Of a stretch of 19,115 nt of DNA, positions 14,018 through 19,115 are shown piece after piece (within the stretch, counting starts at the first letter, position 1; every line of letters begins with the position of its first letter). Under the pieces are notes generated by a model. The model searched no databases. It saw only the letters and a program-made list of their open reading frames with translations, and had not been told where the DNA came from. This DNA comes from Tateyamaria sp. Its GTDB lineage: Bacteria; Pseudomonadota; Alphaproteobacteria; Rhodobacterales; Rhodobacteraceae. The stretch spans positions 1 to 19,115 of the forward strand of contig JABITU010000245.1 of NCBI GenBank assembly GCA_018668195.1, read 5' to 3'. Position numbers and translations under genes: made by a program.

Positions 14018-15921
14018 CACTCATTCCCTTCTTCGGTGCCTTGCTGTTCCTGTGTATCGCCTGAACCGGCGATGTTTTCCAGCGTTGTTTCGTCTTCTGC
14101 CTGCGATGGTTTGGGTCGGATCAGCTTGAATTCGATGCGCCGGTTGGCTTCGCGCCCTTCTTCGGTTGTATTGTCAGCGATCGGCAATGCCTCGCCATAG
14201 CCTTTTGCTGTGTATGTCGCCGTCAGCACTCGACGGGCGCGCAGTTCGTTAAGTACCGATTGCGCGCGTGCCTGACTGAGGGACAAGTTCATTTCCTCGC
14301 GTCCCTGGCTGTCTGTATGACCCTGAATTTCCAGCTTCAAGTCGCCGCATTCGCGCAGCACGTCCGCGATATCGTCCATCGTCCCAAGTGCGGTGGCATC
14401 GATGGTCGCGCTGCCCGGTTCAAATGTGATTTTGGAAATTTCGACTATGTCTGCGATGTCTGCCTCGCACTCGTCAGCGGTGGGCTGAACTGCTGCCGGT
14501 TCGGGCTTTTTTAGGTATGTAATTCGAATATCAAAATCTTCTGCTTCGCCAAGTTTAGTTGCCAGCAAGGATGCGATTTTCGTGCTGGCTTGAGCATTGC
14601 TTGTGTTTCCAGAAATTACAAATGTGCCGGGTGTCACAGTGACGGCTCCATTTGACAACTCAGCCAGAGCCTCGAGCCCCGTCAGAACGCGCATGGGCCA
14701 CGATGTCGGCAAATCATCAACAATGCGCGTTGCCGTATAGACGTTATCTGATCCAAAAGCGGCGCGGGCGTAGCTGTCGGCCATATTGCGCTGATTTCCG
14801 TCTGCCAAACGACCGCGCAGTTGCACCAGTCCTTCGGGGCTGAGAGTGGCCACGAATTCCGGTGGTCCCTTTTCTGGGTCAAACGTTTCTGGCAGTTTGG
14901 CAGAAAGCGCAAAGACCTCAGGGAGGGCTGTTTCAAGCTCACCAACAATGCGGTCAAATTCTGATTGCTCTGTTCCGTCGGCCGCGAACAACGTGATGTC
15001 AGCATCCGAAAATGTCACTGAACCGGCGCCGAGCTCTGCCAAAGCGTCGATCGATTGTTCGACGGCCATGCTCCAATTCGGGCTGGGCACGCCCATGCCC
15101 ACCGTGCAGGTGGCGGTGCCGGTCGAACCCGCGCGTCGTGCTGCGGCAAGTATCCGGGTTTGTGCGATCCTGGTGTCGGCTGAGCAGGCGTCAAAACGCG
15201 TGCCCGTCTCGTCTATCACTACGCGCAAGGTAAATGGTGTAATGACCGGTCGGGGCGCTGCAATGTCAAGTGCCATGCGCAGTCCCGGCGGCACAGCGCG
15301 GTTCAAGTGCTGTTCGAGGCGTTCTTTTTCTTCGGCGCTGTCGCTAATTGCATTGATGGCCACCCTGCCGGCGGATACCGAAACCTTGGCTCTGGGCAGC
15401 CGCTCCATAGCGGTAAGTGCAAAACCAAGCGCGTCTTCCCATCCCGGTGGCACTGGATAGTCGGCCGTTTCGATCAGATCAGCGACCGGGGCCGTGCCGC
15501 TGATCTCTCGGATTCGGTTAAGGATTGCGTTGCGATCTGTCGATGCAGGGACCAGCCCGATAATGGACAGCCCCGAATCGTTGCGCAGTATCTCGGCTGA
15601 AAAGCGCGGTGCGGCGAGCGCAGCAACGGCGACCACCTGCATTTCGTCGATCAATCGGGCGGCATCAACCACCGAACCGGCTACTGACAGTGCAGAAAAC
15701 CGTGTTGCTTCGGTCGGTGCCAAGCCAGCCAGCGTCACCTGTAATCCGTCTGCCTCAACCTCGGCCCACTTCATTTTCTGCTGGTCAAGCGCGTCCCTGA
15801 CGCCCATCTCCGAACTGTCTTCGATCAATTGTACTGAATACGCTGCCGCAACGAGCGATAGGGTTGCCGCTACAGCAAAGGTGGCAAATATGATCAAGAC
15901 AGAAGAAAAACGCATGAGCAT
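14017..15921 (-). CDS. OmpA-family protein with inner-membrane anchor and a long periplasmic region
   Basis: This 634-aa protein begins with a hydrophobic segment (8-28, VLIIFATFAVAATLSLVAAAY) with no clear cleavage site, so it may stay anchored in the inner membrane. Residues about 35-480 hold several repeated alpha/beta units resembling BON-type domains. The OmpA C-terminal peptidoglycan-binding domain spans 498-601: ITFEPGSATID, LEIQGHTDSQGREEMN with Asp537, LSQARAQSVL, and NRRIEF with Arg594/595, the residues that bind diaminopimelate. A 33-residue acidic tail follows. No outer-membrane barrel is seen. It lies 56 bp downstream of ubiA on the same strand and overlaps the next small gene. 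The start may be ATG 15921 or 15915; neither has a strong ribosome site. Confidence 0.86.
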   Translation of the reverse strand: MLMRFSSVLIIFATFAVAATLSLVAAAYSVQLIEDSSEMGVRDALDQQKMKWAEVEADGLQVTLAGLAPTEATRFSALSVAGSVVDAARLIDEMQVVAVAALAAPRFSAEILRNDSGLSIIGLVPASTDRNAILNRIREISGTAPVADLIETADYPVPPGWEDALGFALTAMERLPRAKVSVSAGRVAINAISDSAEEKERLEQHLNRAVPPGLRMALDIAAPRPVITPFTLRVVIDETGTRFDACSADTRIAQTRILAAARRAGSTGTATCTVGMGVPSPNWSMAVEQSIDALAELGAGSVTFSDADITLFAADGTEQSEFDRIVGELETALPEVFALSAKLPETFDPEKGPPEFVATLSPEGLVQLRGRLADGNQRNMADSYARAAFGSDNVYTATRIVDDLPTSWPMRVLTGLEALAELSNGAVTVTPGTFVISGNTSNAQASTKIASLLATKLGEAEDFDIRITYLKKPEPAAVQPTADECEADIADIVEISKITFEPGSATIDATALGTMDDIADVLRECGDLKLEIQGHTDSQGREEMNLSLSQARAQSVLNELRARRVLTATYTAKGYGEALPIADNTTEEGREANRRIEFKLIRPKPSQAEDETTLENIAGSGDTQEQQGTEEGNE

Positions 15922-15977
15922 GGCTTTGTCGCAGTTGAGTTGAAAATCGGTCTATGCGGTGCTGCCCACTTATTCAA

Positions 15978-16952
15978 TCAAACCAGCAGTACTAAGCAAA
16001 AAAACACAAGCGGGATCATGCCTGTGTCACGATTTGAGCGGAAAAGCCAAAGACACTTTGCGGGATCGGCGATGTCGAGGTTTCGTAACTGCCAGCGCAT
16101 ATGCCAGCCCATGACCAACGATCCGCTAATCGCGTGAACACAGGCGACAACCGAAGCGTTTGTCAATCCCGCAAGGATCACCGCGATTCCCATCAACAAA
16201 ACTGTCGCAATCAAGAAGCCTCGTAGCCAAGGCGCCGTGTGTGTACCAAATAGTCGCGCAGTCGATTTTATGCCGATGAGCGCGTCATCTTCGGTGTCCT
16301 GATGGGCATAGACCGTGTCGTAAAACAGTGTCCATGTGATCCCGGCCAGATACAGGACCACGGCAGGTAAACCCAGACTGCCGGTATGCGCTGTCCACGC
16401 CAGTAATGCGCCCCAGTTGAATGCCAGCCCTAAAAACACCTGGGGCCACCATGTGAACCTTTTGGCAAAGGGATAGACGGCCACAGGCAGTAGAGCGAGC
16501 ACGCCAAGCAAGATCGCATTGGCGTGAAAGGTTAGCAGAATGCAGAAAGCGATCAGGGCTTGGGCGAACATCCAGACGACTGCGCTGCGCACGCTTACCT
16601 GACCGGATGGAATGGGCCGGGACCGCGTCCGCTCGACCCGGCCGTCAAAGTCGCGATCCGTGATGTCATTCCATGTGCATCCCGCGCCACGCATCAGCCA
16701 TGCGCCTGCAGCGCAGCCAATCGCGATCCATGCGTCTTGCCAATGGGCGCTTTGGGTTGAGAGTATCGCCAGCGCCAGCCCCCACCAGCATGGCAACAGC
16801 AACAGCCATGTTCCAATGGGACGATCAGCGCGGCTCAGACGTAGATAAGGGCGCACAGGTGCCGGGGCCAACCGGTCGACCCAGTTGCCTGACACTGCAT
16901 CCGACACAGGTCCGCTGTCCTGGGGCTCTGGCGAAGAGGCTTGGTTGCTCAT
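15978..16952 (-). CDS. ubiA: 4-hydroxybenzoate polyprenyltransferase (UbiA)
   Basis: This 324-aa inner-membrane prenyltransferase attaches the polyprenyl chain to 4-hydroxybenzoate in ubiquinone synthesis. The two Asp-rich, Mg-diphosphate-binding motifs are NDITDRDFDG (95-104) and YDTVYAHQDTEDD (211-223), separated by hydrophobic spans; RVERTRSRPIPSG (105-117) and GIKSTARLFG follow as expected. The start at 16952 is set by GGACCC about 9 nt upstream and by the family N-terminus; 31 further codons to 17045 would overlap rsmE. A 30-residue polar, Pro/Ser-rich leader precedes the conserved part. It diverges from rsmE with only 11 bp between start codons, so its promoter must lie inside rsmE. Confidence 0.95.
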   Translation of the reverse strand: MSNQASSPEPQDSGPVSDAVSGNWVDRLAPAPVRPYLRLSRADRPIGTWLLLLPCWWGLALAILSTQSAHWQDAWIAIGCAAGAWLMRGAGCTWNDITDRDFDGRVERTRSRPIPSGQVSVRSAVVWMFAQALIAFCILLTFHANAILLGVLALLPVAVYPFAKRFTWWPQVFLGLAFNWGALLAWTAHTGSLGLPAVVLYLAGITWTLFYDTVYAHQDTEDDALIGIKSTARLFGTHTAPWLRGFLIATVLLMGIAVILAGLTNASVVACVHAISGSLVMGWHMRWQLRNLDIADPAKCLWLFRSNRDTGMIPLVFFCLVLLV

Positions 16953-16963
16953 ATGTAGGGTCC
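16953..16963. promoter_or_regulatory. 11-bp gap between divergent ubiA and rsmE starts, overlapping ribosome sites
   Basis: The start codons of ubiA (minus) and rsmE (plus) are 11 bp apart, and the same bases GTAGGGTCC supply part of the ribosome site on both strands (TAGGG for rsmE, GGACC for ubiA). No separate promoter can fit, so transcription of each gene must begin within the other, and each mRNA leader would be antisense to the other gene. Confidence 0.6.
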
Positions 16964-17683
16964 ATGAAAGACGCGAAAATCCGCCTTTATGTAGAGCATG
17001 ATCTGGGTCTGGGGCAATCGGTTGTCCTGTCGCGGGATCAGGCACATTACCTTTTTGGCGTAATGCGGCTGTCTTTGGGCAGGCAGGTGTTGGTGTTCAA
17101 TGGTCGCGATGGCGAATGGCAGGCCACGGTGACCGAGGCGGGCAAACGGGGTGGCGTTCTGACCTGCGTTGCTCAGACACGTCCCTTGCAACTGCCGCCT
17201 GACCTTTGGCTGTTGTTTGCCCCGATCAAAAAAACGCGCACAGATTTTATCGTGGAAAAAGCTGCAGAAATGGGCGCGCGCCGCATCATTCCGGTGCAGA
17301 CCGAGTTTACCAACGCAGGCCGCGTTCAACGCGACCGCCTTCAGACACATGCGATTGAGGCTGCTGAGCAGTGCGGCGGCACATTTGTCCCGCAGGTGAC
17401 AGAGCTGCAAAAGCTGGACCGGGCCTTGGCCGATTTAGGATCGCGCAACCTCATGTTTTGCGATGAGGCGCTAGCGGGCGACGCATCTGCGCTGCCTGAT
17501 ATATTAGGGCCTTGGGCCATTCTGATCGGACCAGAGGGTGGTTTTTCTGATCGTGAGCGCGCCCGGCTGCGCGGGATGGATCTGGCACATGCCGTATCGT
17601 TGGGGCCACGTGTTCTGCGCGCTGATACTGCTGCTGTGGCGGCGTTGACGCTTTGGCAAATGACGATCGGAGACTGGCAGTGA
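16964..17683 (+). CDS. rsmE: 16S rRNA (uracil1498-N3)-methyltransferase (RsmE)
   Basis: This 239-aa SPOUT-class methyltransferase methylates U1498 in 16S rRNA. The N-terminal PUA-like domain covers about 1-75 (HYLFGVMRLSLGRQVLVFNGRDGEW). The catalytic domain shows EKAAEMGARRIIPVQTEFTN (98-117), EAAEQCGG (132-139), LIGPEGGFSDRE (187-198) and LGPRVLRADTA (213-223); the last two form the knotted SAM site. Length is normal. The ATG at 16964 is preferred over far-upstream in-frame starts, which would run through ubiA. The stop overlaps the GTG start of the acetyltransferase gene by 4 bp. Confidence 0.95.
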   Translation: MKDAKIRLYVEHDLGLGQSVVLSRDQAHYLFGVMRLSLGRQVLVFNGRDGEWQATVTEAGKRGGVLTCVAQTRPLQLPPDLWLLFAPIKKTRTDFIVEKAAEMGARRIIPVQTEFTNAGRVQRDRLQTHAIEAAEQCGGTFVPQVTELQKLDRALADLGSRNLMFCDEALAGDASALPDILGPWAILIGPEGGFSDRERARLRGMDLAHAVSLGPRVLRADTAAVAALTLWQMTIGDWQ

Positions 17684-18549
17684 CAGACGCGCTCCTGAGG
17701 ATTGCAGGCGCTGGGGATGCGGCTGCAATAGATACGTTTCTTGCCTGCTATCCAGCAACGTCAATGTTCTTGAGGGGAAACCTCGCGCAGCATGGCACCG
17801 ATGATCGCATGGCCCCTTATGGCACGACATTCTATCTGACCGAAAAGCACCGTCAGATCACTGCCGTGTATGGGATCACAAATCAGGGATATCTTATGGC
17901 CCAAGCGCCTGGCGCGTGCCCAGCATCGTGGGTGGCTTTTGCGGAACGGATTAATGGGCAAACCATTCTCGGAATGACTGGCGTTCCGGCGCAGGTAGAG
18001 CAATGCTTGGGTGCGCTTGGGGTGCGGGCCGGGCCATGGCAAATGTTTGCAGACGAGCCTTTATATCATTTGAATATCGCGGATCTAAAATCGACTTTGG
18101 TCACTGTGCGCGCGCCCGTTGCCGCGGATTTGCCGGTGCTGGAACGCTGGTTTGCAGATTATGCTGTGGACGTTGGGCAGGCCGAAGCAGGTGCACCGCC
18201 CTCTGATGCAACCCGTGCGCGGGCAGCGCGCGCTGTTGATAACCCGGATGTGGCGCTCTTTGAGCAAGACGGCGTGCCGGTTGCCATGGCGGGGATCAAC
18301 GCGCGGCTGCCGGACATCGTGCAGATTGGTGGCGTTTACACGCCGGATGACATGCGGGGGCGCGGTTATGCCAAACGTGCATTGGCTGGATTGTTGCAAC
18401 ACAACCGGTCTCGTGGCGTGGCGCAATCCATTCTGTTTTCCAACAACGATAGTGCATCGCGAACCTACGAAGCGCTTGGGTATCAACATATTGGGCAGTA
18501 CCGTGTGGCACTGCTGAAAGCACCGATCCGGACAGGAGATAAGCCATGA
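17680..18549 (+). CDS. GNAT-family N-acetyltransferase, two-part
   Basis: This 289-aa protein has a C-terminal GNAT domain (about 141-280) with acetyl-CoA loop RGRGYA (226-231) preceded by strand IVQIGGVYTP, then LFSNNDSASRTYEALGYQHIG, the usual final helix and strand. Residues 1-135 form a separate part (AGDAAAIDTFLACYPATSMFLRGNL and EPLYHLNI) that looks like a degenerate N-terminal GNAT-like half. The GTG start at 17680 overlaps the rsmE stop (GTGA) and lacks its own strong ribosome site, so translation is likely coupled; an in-frame ATG at 17653 is inside rsmE. Substrate unknown: small metabolite or protein amine. It overlaps the next gene by 4 bp. Confidence 0.85.
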   Translation: MTDALLRIAGAGDAAAIDTFLACYPATSMFLRGNLAQHGTDDRMAPYGTTFYLTEKHRQITAVYGITNQGYLMAQAPGACPASWVAFAERINGQTILGMTGVPAQVEQCLGALGVRAGPWQMFADEPLYHLNIADLKSTLVTVRAPVAADLPVLERWFADYAVDVGQAEAGAPPSDATRARAARAVDNPDVALFEQDGVPVAMAGINARLPDIVQIGGVYTPDDMRGRGYAKRALAGLLQHNRSRGVAQSILFSNNDSASRTYEALGYQHIGQYRVALLKAPIRTGDKP

Positions 18550-19082
18550 GTTTCATCAGACCTGAAGCAACGGCCACTCTGTGGCGCTGGCGTGAAGTTT
18601 TGGTCGGGGCCGCTCTTGCCGTGTTGGCCCTGTGGTGGCTGGCGGGGCCACAGGGGCTGCTGGGGATGATCGCCCCTGTGCTGCTGGTCGGGGCAGGGGC
18701 CTTGATCATGGTTGGGCTGCAACGGGGCCGGTTTCGTGGCGCGGGTGGTGGCATGGGCGCTGTGCAGGTTGACGAGGGGCAGATTGCCTATTTCGCCCCT
18801 CTGACTGGTGGCACCGTGGCGGTGCGAGATTTGCAGCGCCTGCGGCTTGACGGGGGGCAAAGCCCGGCCCATTGGGTGCTGGAACAGGCCGATGGCCCGG
18901 CCTTGATGATCCCGGTGGACGCGGCCGGGGGCGACGCTTTGTTCGACGCTTTTGCAACGTTGCCTGGGCTGCGTACTGAACGGATGCTGGCCCGGCTGCG
19001 GGACACGCCGGATGTGCCCGTCGTAATCTGGGAACGGGCACGCCCGACGCTGGAAGAAATGAAGCCGCGCGGCCACGCCTGA
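18546..19082 (+). CDS. Conserved membrane protein of unknown function
   Basis: This 178-aa protein has two adjacent membrane spans (about 18-36, VLVGAALAVLALWWLAGPQ, and 38-56, LLGMIAPVLLVGAGALIMV), then a soluble domain with alternating strands (GAVQVDEGQIAYFAPLTGGTVAV, WVLEQADGPALMIPVD) and helices (GGDALFDAFATLPGLR). The fold of the soluble part is reminiscent of small bacterial PH-like domains, but this is only a visual impression. GGAG lies 9 nt before the ATG, which overlaps the acetyltransferase stop (ATGA). I believe close relatives are widespread in Rhodobacteraceae, without known function. The last 33 bases of the window after its stop hold nothing recognisable. Confidence 0.8.
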   Translation: MSFIRPEATATLWRWREVLVGAALAVLALWWLAGPQGLLGMIAPVLLVGAGALIMVGLQRGRFRGAGGGMGAVQVDEGQIAYFAPLTGGTVAVRDLQRLRLDGGQSPAHWVLEQADGPALMIPVDAAGGDALFDAFATLPGLRTERMLARLRDTPDVPVVIWERARPTLEEMKPRGHA

Positions 19083-19115
19083 GGGGACAGCAGTTCAAAC
19101 CTGCGTCATCCGGTC

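Noticed and set aside
16673..16963. 97-codon N-terminal extension of rsmE
   Set aside because: It runs antisense through ubiA and is absent from the family; the ATG at 16964 gives the standard RsmE N-terminus with a ribosome site.
1..19115. CRISPR array, prophage, insertion sequence, integron or toxin-antitoxin island
   Set aside because: No spaced direct repeats, transposase, integrase, phage structural gene, tRNA attachment site or paired small toxin/antitoxin genes were seen; gene content is mostly core metabolism and envelope.

Overview
The window reads as ordinary chromosomal DNA from a marine alphaproteobacterium of the Rhodobacterales (Roseobacter group). This rests on the gene families and their order (uvrC-pgsA-moaD-moaE, divergent ubiA/rsmE, a short cysteine-knuckle protein between an S49 peptidase and a Ca2+/Na+ antiporter), on moderate-to-high GC, and on dense, translationally coupled genes. 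I see no rRNA, tRNA, CRISPR array, transposase, integrase or phage gene. The genus cannot be fixed from sequence alone.

Region 1 (1-2636) looks like a small catabolic locus. On the minus strand a PLP enzyme of the D-cysteine desulfhydrase / L-cysteate sulfo-lyase (CuyA) family is followed 34 bp later by the start of an OpuAC/ProX-type periplasmic binding protein, which runs off the left edge. A divergent LysR-type regulator, with a dyad (CCATA-N7-TATGG) just before its start codon, probably controls the pair. Region 2 (2637-5491) holds single genes: a zinc-free quinone oxidoreductase, a convergent EamA/DMT exporter, and a CoxG-type SRPBCC protein with no CO dehydrogenase genes beside it.

Region 3 (5576-10072) is a co-directional run on the plus strand. 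It contains an ABC-2 exporter pair (YadG/YadH-like), an S49 serine peptidase, a 54-aa membrane protein with two CxCG knuckles, a CaCA-family Ca2+/Na+ antiporter, and an SDR whose active site (Asp-Tyr-Lys and an RLG cofactor motif) is that of pteridine reductase/FolM. It is followed by the longest non-coding gap (10073-10357, 285 bp), which is strikingly AT-rich and full of dyads.

Region 4 (10358-13670) is uvrC, pgsA, moaD and moaE: nucleotide excision repair, phosphatidylglycerol synthesis and the large subunit/sulfur carrier pair of molybdopterin synthase. Region 5 (13691-16952, minus strand) reads ubiA, a membrane-anchored OmpA-domain protein, then a small membrane coiled-coil protein coupled to it by a stop/start overlap. 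Region 6 (16964-19082, plus) is rsmE, a GNAT acetyltransferase and a membrane protein of unknown function, coupled by 4-bp overlaps; rsmE and ubiA start only 11 bp apart on opposite strands.

I did not find a convincing undescribed system. The best leads are the binding-protein/PLP-lyase/LysR locus, the structured AT-rich gap before uvrC, the CxCG miniprotein, and the OmpA/coiled-coil pair.
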